This document shows, in pieces, positions 1 to 7,544 of a stretch of DNA of 64,000 bases (the first letter of the stretch is position 1; every line of letters starts with the position of its first letter). The translations under genes and the position numbers were made by a program. Under the pieces are notes generated by a model. It was not told the DNA's origin and made no database searches. It saw only the letters and a list, made by a program, of their open reading frames with translations. Origin of the DNA: Singulisphaera acidiphila DSM 18658 (GTDB lineage: Bacteria > Planctomycetota > Planctomycetia > Isosphaerales > Isosphaeraceae); assembly GCF_000242455.2 (NCBI RefSeq), contig NC_019892.1, forward strand, positions 9,124,744 through 9,188,743, given 5' to 3'.

Positions 1-252
1 GCGCGTGGTGAAGACCGACGGCTCATCGCCCCGGGCCCGAACAAAGGTTGAGGTAGGTTCCAGGCTGATCTCAGCCGCATCGACCGGCACCTCGAGCGGC
101 TCGTCCAGAGAGTAAGTCTCAGGGTGCGACGCGCCCGACTTCGGGATCGTGAACCGATGATTGCAGTGCTTGCAACGGCCCGGCCTGCCGGAGAAGGCGG
201 CATCGACGGAACTCGCCGCACCACAGGATGGGCAGGTCAAGGGGATCTTCAT
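1..252 (-). CDS. Zinc-ribbon domain protein, 5' part only
   Basis: This is a partial gene. It starts at an ATG at 252 on the minus strand and runs off the left edge still open after 84 codons. The protein begins MKIPLTCPSCG and has a second Cys pair about 19 residues later (CKHC), followed by a basic/aromatic RFTIP stretch. That is the layout of MJ0042-type or zinc-ribbon N-terminal domains, which in planctomycetes often sit in front of transmembrane or protease domains. After the ribbon the sequence turns acidic and Pro/Glu-rich, typical of a linker. The function of the missing C-terminal part cannot be read here. The start is supported by conserved-looking residues right after the ATG; no strong Shine-Dalgarno is visible. 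Confidence 0.7.
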   Translation of the reverse strand, partial: MKIPLTCPSCGAASSVDAAFSGRPGRCKHCNHRFTIPKSGASHPETYSLDEPLEVPVDAAEISLEPTSTFVRARGDEPSVFTTR

Positions 253-651
253 CGTACGATGGCCGGCCGAGGTCATTGGTTCAGAGACGGACACGTTCAA
301 GCGTCAGTTCCAGGTTGTTCGCACCGACAGGGCCGTTCTTTCGGACGCACCTGGAAAATCCAGCGCTTTTCCGCATGAGAGTATCCCAGAAAGCCATGCG
401 GATTTGCCGAGCGTCCTCCATACCAGAGACACGGCTCACAGCGACGACCACCCTCGAACCAGCATCCGCCCGCGGTCACAGCAACGAAAGAAACGTCCAG
501 ACCAACGAAAAGAACGTCCACCTGTTTGAGCGATCGCCGGCGGGTTCATAGTAGCCCCGGAGCGACTGTGTTGAAAACCAGGGTTCTTGACGGTCCTGTG
601 CCACGGAAAACCCCAGTTTTCAACACTTTCGCTTTGGGTTCTGCGAACATA

Positions 652-985
652 CAAGGGGCGACCGTTAATAGCCAGGGGTGAAACCCATGGAAACAGGATA
701 AGCTCAAATCTAAATGACTTGCAGCCCCGGAGGGGCGACCGTTTTCAGCCAGGGGTGAAACCCCTGGAATCGATTCAGCATACCATGATCATACAGCCCT
801 GAAAGGGCGACCGTCGAAAGAGGCCACACGCATTTCACGGTCGCCCTTTCAGGGCTGCAATAACATTCTGATACAAGTTCTCCATGTCTCCAGGGGTTTC
901 ACCCCTGGCTAGAAACGGTCGCCCCTTCGGGGCTGCAAAACATTCTGATACAAATTCTCCATGTCTCCAGGGGTTTCACCTCAAT
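652..985. repeat. Cluster of type-A dispersed palindromic repeats
   Basis: There are several copies of one element in both orientations. Its core is a GC-rich palindrome (GCAGCCCCGGAGGGGCGACC) followed by a second palindrome (CAGGGGTGAAACCCCTGG). Forward copies lie at 652-690 and 721-768, and an inverted copy at about 889-936. A 78-79-bp direct repeat (CTGCAA..ACATTCTGATACAA) links 855 and 933. Related copies or fragments occur at 1317-1341, 6483-6530, 13948-13985, 30297-30345 and around the insertion sequence at 30472-32033. The element resembles bacterial REP-type intergenic repeats. The family name is not known to me. Confidence 0.75.
794..857. repeat. Perfect 21-bp inverted repeat (type-A half-elements)
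   Basis: Arm 794-814 (CAGCCCTGAAAGGGCGACCG plus T) is the exact reverse complement of 837-857, with a 22-nt loop. It looks like two head-to-head copies of the first half of the type-A repeat and could extrude as a cruciform or fold in RNA. Confidence 0.8.
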
Positions 986-992
986 GCTTTAA

Positions 993-1096
993 ACGGTCGC
1001 CCCTCGGAACGCTGACGCAACAACTTCCTGATTTCTGTGGGAACGGGTGGTTCAGTACCGGGAAGTTGTTGCGTCAGCGTTCCAAGGGGCGACCGT
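993..1096. repeat. 36-bp inverted repeat with 32-nt loop
   Basis: Arm 993-1028 pairs with 1061-1096 along 36 positions with a single mismatch. The inner 23 bp (GGAACGCTGACGCAACAACT plus TCC; 1006-1028 against 1061-1083) match perfectly. The outer 12 bp on each side are the ACGGTCGCCCCT core of the type-A repeat, so the structure looks like a hairpin element bounded by two inverted repeat cores. No open frame is carried. It could be a miniature mobile hairpin or a composite repeat. Confidence 0.85.
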
Positions 1097-1100
1097 CAAA

Positions 1101-1175
1101 AGGCTGCCATGCCCCTGGCAAGCGTTCTCGCGAACCGGAAAGGCGCCACCACCAGTCACGGCAAAGGCCGCCATG
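1101..1175 (-). repeat. Type-B dispersed repeat, inverted copy
   Basis: The reverse complement reads GGCATGGCGGCCTTTGCCGT, then a GTGGTGGC..GCCTTTCC..TTCGCGAGAACGCTTGCCAGG stretch. This closely matches the tandem units at 30128-30280. It is a second intergenic repeat type that co-occurs with type A in both places in this window. Confidence 0.65.
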
Positions 1176-1713
1176 CCACTGGCACGTGTAGCCCACGGCA
1201 CGACAGGACGAAACTGACGCAACTCGTCAGCAAACAGCTTCGATCACTCCTTGCTAACAACCATCAATTTCACCGTTCCGAAAAAGTGCAGGCCAAAGCC
1301 GACCCTGCACATTTGACAGTCGCCCCTCCAGGGCTGCAATGAACCCGCTCGCCGGGAAGACTTCACACGCATCACCTTTCTGCCCCTCTCTTCTTTCAAG
1401 AAAGTTGCAAGCGAACGACCTCGACAGACCAGAAGATTGAAGCGAGCAGAAAACGCGACCTTTTTTTCGAAAGCTCATTCTTTTTTTCGAGAAAGTCGAG
1501 ACGGTCGGCCGGCCCGGGCCCTTATATCAGGTGGATGAACGAAGTCGATGGAAGGGGAGTCATCATGACGAGCATGCCGCCGAGGACACGTCCCAAGCCA
1601 CCTCCCTCGTCTACGCTCGCAAGGCCGGATCGCTCTGAGCCCACGCCCCCCTTGGGATGCTGGCTCCATCGCGCCGCCTACCGGGCCGATCAATTGCCGC
1701 AACGAGAAACGAC

Positions 1714-3120
1714 ATGATTATTGAATCTGACGTACTCACCACAAGCTCGGAACGGGCATTACCATGGACTCCCTACGTCCCGAACGCAGAGGCCCCCTGG
1801 AACCTCGCTCGGGTCGCCCACCTGCACCGGCGGACGGGGTTCGGGGCGTCCTGGGATGAACTCCAGCGTGACCTGAAGGACAGCCCCGAGGCGAGCATCG
1901 ATCGCGTGCTCTCATGCAAGGCGTGCAGCGGCGAAATCCCCGAGGACTTCGAGGCCACTTCCACCTTGCTTGCCGAGGCCGCGGTGACCTCCAACGACCC
2001 GGCGCGGCTCAAGGCGTGGTGGGTCTACCGCATGCTCTTCGGCCCCGACCCGCTCGGCGAGCGGCTCACGCTGCTCTGGCACGACCACTTCGCCACCAGC
2101 AACCTCAAAGTTGACAACCTTGAGGCGATGCGGCAGCAGAACGCGACCTTCCGCCGCCTCGCCCGCGCCCCGTTCGGCGAGTTGCTGAGCGCCGCGGTCC
2201 AGGCCCCGGCGCTCCTGACCTGGCTCGACGCGCCGGCCAACCGCAAGGGACACCCCAATGAAAACCTTGCTCGCGAACTCATGGAATTGTTCACTCTCGG
2301 CATCGGCCACTTTGGCGAGCCCGACGTCCAGGAGGCCGCCCGCGCCCTGACCGGATGGGCCGTCAACGAGGACCGATTTCGTGTGGTCGCAAACCAGCAC
2401 GACGACGGAGAAAAGACGATCCTCGGCCGCACCGGGCGATGGTCGGGGGACGACCTGATCGGCATGCTCCGCGAACATCCAGCCACCTCCGAACGCCTGG
2501 CCAGGCGGCTCTGCGGCCTCTTTTTCGGGGAGCGTGCAATCGAAGCCGACGCGGTCTCCGACCTGGCGGCCAGCCTGCGCATGCATGACCTCGATGTCGG
2601 TTGGGCCGTCGCGCGGATCGTGCGATCGAACGCCTTCTTCGCCGCCGCGAACGTGCAGTCGCAAATCGCGGTGCCGGTCGAGTTCGTCGTCGGGCCAATC
2701 CGGGCCTTGGAGCTGCTCGAACCGCCGCCGAGCACCCTGGTCCTGGCCGACTGGTCCGCGCGGCTCGGCCAGGACCTCTTTTATCCCCCCAACGTCGGCG
2801 GCTGGCCGGGCGGCCGGTCGTGGCTGACCACGCGATCGCTGATCGGCCGGGCCAATTACGCCTCAGCCCTGGCCGATGGGAAAGGCGTCGGCCGCCCCGA
2901 ACCGCTCGACGCCCTTGCACTGACCGAACGAAGCGGGCGAGGCCAAGGGCGCGACGAGGTCATCACACACATCGCCGAACGACTGCTCGGAGCCGAGCCC
3001 AGCGCGAAATGGCACGACCGAATCGCGTCGGGCCTCGGCCCCCAGAGCGCCTGGGGACCGGAACCGGCCCGACGCGCGGTCGCCCTGATCCTGTCTTGCC
3101 CCGAGGCCCAACTCGCCTGA
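1714..3120 (+). CDS. DUF1800 family protein
   Basis: A 468-residue protein of the DUF1800 family, which is common in planctomycetes, Verrucomicrobia and Bacteroidetes and of unknown biochemical role. Visible family features are the RVAHLHRRTGFG start of the domain (around residue 33), the LWHDHFATS stretch, the NENLARELMELFTLGIGH signature (around residue 185), ALTGW, and the C-terminal FYPPNVGGWPGG motif. No signal peptide is obvious at the N-terminus. The ATG at 1714 is preferred over one at 1657 because the extra 19 residues look non-conserved. The gene lies 40 bp upstream of a DUF1501 gene in the same direction. This is the classic pairing, in which the DUF1501 partner is TAT-exported; a shared role at the cell surface or periplasm is inferred from that pairing only. 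Confidence 0.9.
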   Translation: MIIESDVLTTSSERALPWTPYVPNAEAPWNLARVAHLHRRTGFGASWDELQRDLKDSPEASIDRVLSCKACSGEIPEDFEATSTLLAEAAVTSNDPARLKAWWVYRMLFGPDPLGERLTLLWHDHFATSNLKVDNLEAMRQQNATFRRLARAPFGELLSAAVQAPALLTWLDAPANRKGHPNENLARELMELFTLGIGHFGEPDVQEAARALTGWAVNEDRFRVVANQHDDGEKTILGRTGRWSGDDLIGMLREHPATSERLARRLCGLFFGERAIEADAVSDLAASLRMHDLDVGWAVARIVRSNAFFAAANVQSQIAVPVEFVVGPIRALELLEPPPSTLVLADWSARLGQDLFYPPNVGGWPGGRSWLTTRSLIGRANYASALADGKGVGRPEPLDALALTERSGRGQGRDEVITHIAERLLGAEPSAKWHDRIASGLGPQSAWGPEPARRAVALILSCPEAQLA

Positions 3121-3160
3121 CTGCCCGGCTCGAAACGATAAATCAAAAGAAGGAGACCTC

Positions 3161-4360
3161 ATGCCCTCGCGACGCGACTTCCTCAAGCTCGGTTTGCGTG
3201 GATCGTCCTTGATCGCCCTGGCCCCGACCGTCCCCGGCTTCCTTGCACGCACTGCGCGAGCGGCCACGGCCGAGCGCGACAGCCGCGTGCTCGTTGTGAT
3301 CCAGCTCGACGGCGGCAACGATGGGATCAACACAATTGTCCCCTTCGCCGATGAAGGCTACGCTCGGCACCGCCAGACGCTCCAGTTGCCGAAGGATCAA
3401 CTCATCAAGATTGACGAGCATGTCGGCCTGCATCCAGCGATGCGCGAGGCGGGCAAACTCCTCGAAACAGGTCGGCTGGCGATCGTGCCGGGCGTGGGGT
3501 ATCCGAACCCGAGTCGGTCGCACTTCCAGAGCATGGCGGTCTGGCAGACGGGCCGGCTCGACCCCGAGGAGCACGGCGGGCCAGGCTGGCTCGGCCGGGG
3601 GTTCGACACGGCGAGGAGTCGCGCCGAGTCCTTGTTCATCGGCTCGGGCACTCCGCCGGTCGCACTCCGAGGCCGCCGAGCCGTCGCCCTTTCGCTCGAA
3701 CGCATGGAGGACCTCACCCTGGACGCCCCGGTGGACGCCCCTCGGATCGACCCGACCCACGAGCTGGCGGGGGACGACCTGACAGCATTCGTCCGCCGGA
3801 GCACACTCGACGCCTACACCTCCGCCGACCGCCTGACCGAGCTCACCCGCAATCGCGGAACCGAGGCAAGCTACCCAGCCACCGCGCTGGCCGATCGGCT
3901 CCGCACCATTGCCCGGCTGCTCAAAGGGGGGTACGCCACCCGCGTCTTCTACACCACACAAGGGGGCTACGACACTCACGCCAGCCAACTCTTTCCCCAT
4001 GCCGACTTGCTTCGCGTACTGTCGGGTGCCCTGAAGGCGTTCCTCGACGACCTGGCGGCAGCCGGCCTGGCCGAGCGGGTGCTGGTGCTCGGGTTCAGCG
4101 AGTTCGGCCGGCGAGTCGCAGAGAACGGATCGGCGGGAACCGACCACGGCACCGCCGGCCCGGTCCTGCTCGCGGGCGCCGGGGTCCGGCCCGGCCTGGC
4201 GGGCACTTACCCAAGCCTGACCGACCTCGAGGCCGGCGACCTCAAAATGTCCGTCGACTTCCGCCGTGTGTACGCGACCGTACGGACAGGCTGGCTCGAG
4301 CTTCCCGCAGACTCCGCGCTCGGAGACAACGTCTCCCCGTTGCCACTGCTTCAAGCTTGA
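3161..4360 (+). CDS. DUF1501 family protein, TAT-exported
   Basis: A 399-residue DUF1501 protein, a family related to the alkaline phosphatase/sulfatase fold but without an established reaction. Residues 1-34 form a twin-arginine signal (SRRDFLKLG, hydrophobic stretch, cleavage near ARTARA). The mature part has the family landmarks VIQLDGGNDGINT (about residues 45-57), GLHPAMREAGKLL, HFQSMAVWQTG, YDTHASQ and, near the C-terminus, LGFSEFGRRVAENGSAGTDHG. An AAGGAG box lies about 6 nt before the ATG. It sits 40 bp after the DUF1800 gene, so co-transcription is likely. It converges with the cytochrome/monooxygenase-like gene at 4464, and a hairpin lies between them. Confidence 0.92.
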   Translation: MPSRRDFLKLGLRGSSLIALAPTVPGFLARTARAATAERDSRVLVVIQLDGGNDGINTIVPFADEGYARHRQTLQLPKDQLIKIDEHVGLHPAMREAGKLLETGRLAIVPGVGYPNPSRSHFQSMAVWQTGRLDPEEHGGPGWLGRGFDTARSRAESLFIGSGTPPVALRGRRAVALSLERMEDLTLDAPVDAPRIDPTHELAGDDLTAFVRRSTLDAYTSADRLTELTRNRGTEASYPATALADRLRTIARLLKGGYATRVFYTTQGGYDTHASQLFPHADLLRVLSGALKAFLDDLAAAGLAERVLVLGFSEFGRRVAENGSAGTDHGTAGPVLLAGAGVRPGLAGTYPSLTDLEAGDLKMSVDFRRVYATVRTGWLELPADSALGDNVSPLPLLQA

Positions 4361-4425
4361 GGGAACCGCACGTCACGCCAACATCTGCAACAATATCGCC
4401 TTTTTCAACCAAGCCAAATCCCCAG

Positions 4426-4450
4426 TTTGCAGCCCCGGTGGGGCTGCAAA
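4426..4450. terminator. Bidirectional terminator-like hairpin between convergent genes
   Basis: A perfect 11-bp stem (TTTGCAGCCCC / GGGGCTGCAAA) with a GGT loop lies between two convergent stop codons. Read from either strand the stem ends in AAA, so there is only a short T-run. It also resembles the first half of the type-A dispersed repeat, so it may be a repeat copy used as a terminator. Confidence 0.5.
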
Positions 4451-4463
4451 AGGTGAGAACCAT

Positions 4464-5876
4464 TTATCGAGCCTGCCGGGCCGCCTGTTTGAGCATATTT
4501 TTGAGGCGTTGTCTGCTCAAGATCTCGGCGAGGTCGTCCTTGGCCCAGGGAAGGGTCAGGTCCTGCCCCTTCTTGACGACGGCCATGAAGCCCTCGCACA
4601 TTTCGTCATTGGCTCCGTAGCCCCAGGCCACTCGCTTGGGCGGCTGATTCGGGTTGCGGGGATATTCCGAATTGTCGAAGTGAGCGGTCACGTTGACGAG
4701 GGACCCCCCGGGGAGCGCGATCGGCTTCTGAAAGAAGTAGGCGCTTTGCCAGGAGGGGTCCCAGACCGGGATGTGAATCAGGTCTTGCTTGGTTCCGTTC
4801 GGGTAGGTTGCCGACATCCGCATGTCGCGACCGAGCAGGTGCATGTGCGGTGAGACGGCCAGGACCTCGAGCTCGGTCGGAACGTACCAGTTCGCCTTGA
4901 CCTCGAAGTTGGGGGCACCCACCGGGATCTGGAATTTCGAGTTCGAGACGGTCGTCCAGTGAAGCGCCTGCTTGACCGGCTCACGCGAGAAATAGACCCC
5001 GACGCGAGTGCGGTCAACCTCCGCTTTTCCGGTGGCGTGGTAATGGACTTGCAGGATGACGTCGGACTGGCGGGGCAAGAGTTGGCCGACCCCCGGGGGG
5101 AAATGGCTGGGCTCGTGACCACCGGCCCAGAAGCTCAGCTCATCGTAGACCGCAATGCCCGGCCCGGCGAACGAGGTGTAGCCCGCCCGCGGCTCGGCCT
5201 CGTCCTTCAATCGCGCCTCGCCGCTCGAGTCGAGAAAAGCGTTGATATGATGCACGACCTTCGGATTCCCCGGTCGGAAATCGATTGCCGAGATATAGGT
5301 GTCCTTCGCTAGATTCGTGGGGAGCACGAAACAGCGATAGGTGTCCGGACACGAGGGGCGAATCTTGAAGTCCTCGGTCGGCTCGAGGATAAGGTCGGGC
5401 GGCCCCAGCTTCCAACCTTCGACGAATTGAGCTGGCGGCGGCAGGTGCTTCGGGTCCCCTTGCGGAGCGCCCGCCTCAGCCCACGCTTCGAGGAGAGCAA
5501 TCTCCTCATGGGCGAGCGATTGATCATGCTTGAGCTTCGGACCAACTCCGGGAGCCGGCTTCCAGGGCGGCATCAACCGGTCCGAGACCACGCTCGCAAT
5601 GTCTTTGGCACGCTTCCGAGCCTGCTCGTACGTCTCCAGAGCGAAGGGCCCGACCTGATGGCGGCGATGACAATTTTGGCATTTCTTCTGAAGGATCGGG
5701 GCCACATCCTTGGTATACGTCGGAGGCTTCTTCCCCCCGGCCGACACCGACGCAGGCATCCCACCCATGACCGCAGACGTGACGAGCCAAGCCATCCAGG
5801 CCATGAGCACCAGCCGCCGCGGCAAGAAAAACCGCCAGATCGCCCTGCCATCCCTGGAGTCGAACATAATTGCCAC
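4464..5876 (-). CDS. Cytochrome c / copper type II monooxygenase-like protein
   Basis: A 470-residue exported protein. A basic N-terminus and hydrophobic segment (about residues 14-47) form a signal. A single c-type heme site follows (CQNCH, Cys66). The remainder resembles the copper type II ascorbate-dependent monooxygenase (peptidylglycine/dopamine monooxygenase-like) fold. Visible His motifs are HHINAF, HYHATGK and SPHMHLLGRDMRM, and a late NDEMCEGF stretch could supply a Met ligand. In the family these ligate two copper sites that hydroxylate C-H bonds; the substrate here is unknown. Fusion with a cytochrome domain suggests internal electron supply (inference). The GTG at 5876 has GAGGAG about 8 nt upstream and is preferred to the ATG three codons later. 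Confidence 0.8.
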   Translation of the reverse strand: MAIMFDSRDGRAIWRFFLPRRLVLMAWMAWLVTSAVMGGMPASVSAGGKKPPTYTKDVAPILQKKCQNCHRRHQVGPFALETYEQARKRAKDIASVVSDRLMPPWKPAPGVGPKLKHDQSLAHEEIALLEAWAEAGAPQGDPKHLPPPAQFVEGWKLGPPDLILEPTEDFKIRPSCPDTYRCFVLPTNLAKDTYISAIDFRPGNPKVVHHINAFLDSSGEARLKDEAEPRAGYTSFAGPGIAVYDELSFWAGGHEPSHFPPGVGQLLPRQSDVILQVHYHATGKAEVDRTRVGVYFSREPVKQALHWTTVSNSKFQIPVGAPNFEVKANWYVPTELEVLAVSPHMHLLGRDMRMSATYPNGTKQDLIHIPVWDPSWQSAYFFQKPIALPGGSLVNVTAHFDNSEYPRNPNQPPKRVAWGYGANDEMCEGFMAVVKKGQDLTLPWAKDDLAEILSRQRLKNMLKQAARQAR

Positions 5877-6840
5877 CTGCGATCCTCCTCACGGCGAACC
5901 GCGGGGAGATCTTAGCGTTGGAAACTGATTCGTAAGACTTGATCGACGAGATGATGAGCAAGCGACATGCCGAGAATTGGTGCAGTCCTCCGAGATCCTG
6001 CTCTCGGTGACGCGACCTCCGGCCAATGCCGCCCGTCATACTCCGGTAGTGTCGGCTCCAGTGTCCGCAATCCTCAAGCTTCAGTCCAGCGAATTCCCAT
6101 TCAAGGAGATGGATTCATCGGACTGATGACAAAAAGAACGATGACCTGCGGACCGATGGAGTCAAAACTATCGGCTTAGGATTTGTTCGCTACTGGCATC
6201 AACAAAAGAGACGAGAGGCCCCCATTCGTGTCCCAGACTGCCTCTCGGGTTTGATCCGAAAGTAGGCCGGTCAGGCCACTGAAAAATGGGAGCATGCCGT
6301 CACGGGTGATCGGGGCTTCAGGCGAAAACCTCTGCTCCATGTGAACCTATACGTACGGCTGTGCTTTCAGGCGGATCATAGCAAGCGGCTTTACGGCCTG
6401 CAAGAACTTTCAATAAGGCCGGCACAAGCGTCACGGACAGCCATCCCCGTCGCACAAGCGAGGGCCAGAAAAGTCGCGTCCCTTTTGCAGCGCCGGAAGG
6501 GGCAGCCGTTCTTGGCCAGGGGCGAAGCCTCCGACAAACACTCATCATATTTTGAATTTCGCAGCTTCGAAAGGGAGACCGATAACAAAAAGAGAGAGAG
6601 CTGGGTCTGATGGCTCCCGCTTCCGGTGCAACACCATGCCAAACCCAGCAACCCGCATTACGATTACGCCGATTGATCCGATTCCCCGCCCTGAATTACC
6701 CCGGCATGCCGATCTCTTCGCTCGAAAATTGAACCCGCCCGCCGGCCAGGTCGATGCTTTATCTGGGCTATAGTTGGATTAGCGGTGCGCGATCTCTTGG
6801 GCGATCGTCCACCGCCATGCCGATCTCATTTCGGCTTTGA
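5877..6840. other. Intergenic region without a convincing gene
   Basis: This stretch of about 960 bases shows no open frame with start context or known protein signature. It contains a decayed type-A dispersed repeat at about 6483-6530 (GCCGGAAGGGGCAGCCGTTC followed by a CCAGGGGCGAAGCC half-palindrome). Two loosely similar GCATGCCGATCTC segments occur near 6703 and 6817. It carries the upstream regions of the divergent genes at 5876 (-) and 6892 (+). Confidence 0.5.
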
Positions 6841-6891
6841 TCGGATTTTCCTTCGGCCCTGATTCGTGACTGCAACTTCGAGGGTAACACC

Positions 6892-7461
6892 TTGGTCGAG
6901 TCGTGCATTCACATTGCGAACCTCTTATATCTCTTCTCCTACCTGGGTCGAGATATGCTGTGGTTGCGTGTCCTGACCTGTGGCGGGTTGGTGCTGGGCC
7001 TTCTCTTTTTCACCTGTCAGCCGACGCCGCTTTACGGCCCCTCGGTCTGGCATGTCGTCTTCCTGGTCATCAACGGGTATCAGATCCGCAGCCTCCTGAT
7101 ACAACGACGCCAGCAGATGCTCACCGAGGAGCAGGAGCGGCTCGGCGAGGCCGCCTTTCACGACCTTTCGCGTAACGAGCTGCTCACCCTGCTGACTCAC
7201 GTCACCTACGAAAAACCCGGGACCCTCATCAGTATCCGCCAGATCTGCGAGCAACAGTTGACCCCGGATGAACGCGTGCTGCGAGACCTGGCCTTCGCCG
7301 GCCTGTCGCGGAGCGAGCTCCTGAACCTGCTGACGCGCAGGATGTGGAATTCCCTCCGCCGAGGAAAACCGGGGCGGTGGAGCCGGCGCCGCCATGCTGG
7401 CCGGGGACGAAGCTCGGCCGACTCTTCGCGTGAAGTCATGTCGGGTTCGGCGACAGGATGA
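6892..7461 (+). CDS. Popeye-domain-like membrane protein, atypical C-terminus
   Basis: A 189-residue protein whose first about 75 residues match the membrane part of bacterial Popeye-domain proteins: HIANLLYLFSYLGRDMLWLR, a second hydrophobic helix, then VWHVVFLVINGYQI as a third helix and a basic RSLLIQRRQQ end. In the family a cyclic-nucleotide-binding-like beta-roll follows. Here it is replaced by two copies of a linker motif (QQMLTEEQERL..LSRNELLTLLT at about 82-108 and EQQLTPDERVL..LSRSELLNLLT at about 128-151) and a short Arg-rich tail. It therefore looks C-terminally truncated or degraded. The start is uncertain: a TTG at 6892 is used, but the frame is open back to 6841. It lies 83 bp upstream of the multiheme cytochrome gene in the same direction. 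Confidence 0.6.
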   Translation: MVESCIHIANLLYLFSYLGRDMLWLRVLTCGGLVLGLLFFTCQPTPLYGPSVWHVVFLVINGYQIRSLLIQRRQQMLTEEQERLGEAAFHDLSRNELLTLLTHVTYEKPGTLISIRQICEQQLTPDERVLRDLAFAGLSRSELLNLLTRRMWNSLRRGKPGRWSRRRHAGRGRSSADSSREVMSGSATG

Positions 7462-7544
7462 AGCCGGCCTCGGGACACCGAACACACGGCGTCCCTCAGG
7501 CATCAAAAGCTCAAGAGCGGTTAGACCGAAGGAGCGAGCGAGCG

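Larger units (their letters stand above)
253..1713. other. Non-coding region rich in palindromic repeats
   Basis: No convincing gene is seen in these 1.46 kb. Short open frames exist on both strands but have no start context or recognisable protein signature, and several run through repeats. The region holds a cluster of palindromic repeats (listed separately), a hairpin made by TGTTGAAAACC around 569 and its complement around 616, and a pair of T-tracts near 1460-1490. The upstream regions of the divergent zinc-ribbon gene (-) and DUF1800 gene (+) must lie here, but no clear promoter boxes were found. Confidence 0.6.

Noticed and set aside
3143..4354. 403-residue open frame antisense to the DUF1501 gene
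   Set aside because: Low-information Gly/Arg/Val-rich translation without family motifs; the opposite strand encodes a clear DUF1501 protein. A typical high-GC shadow.
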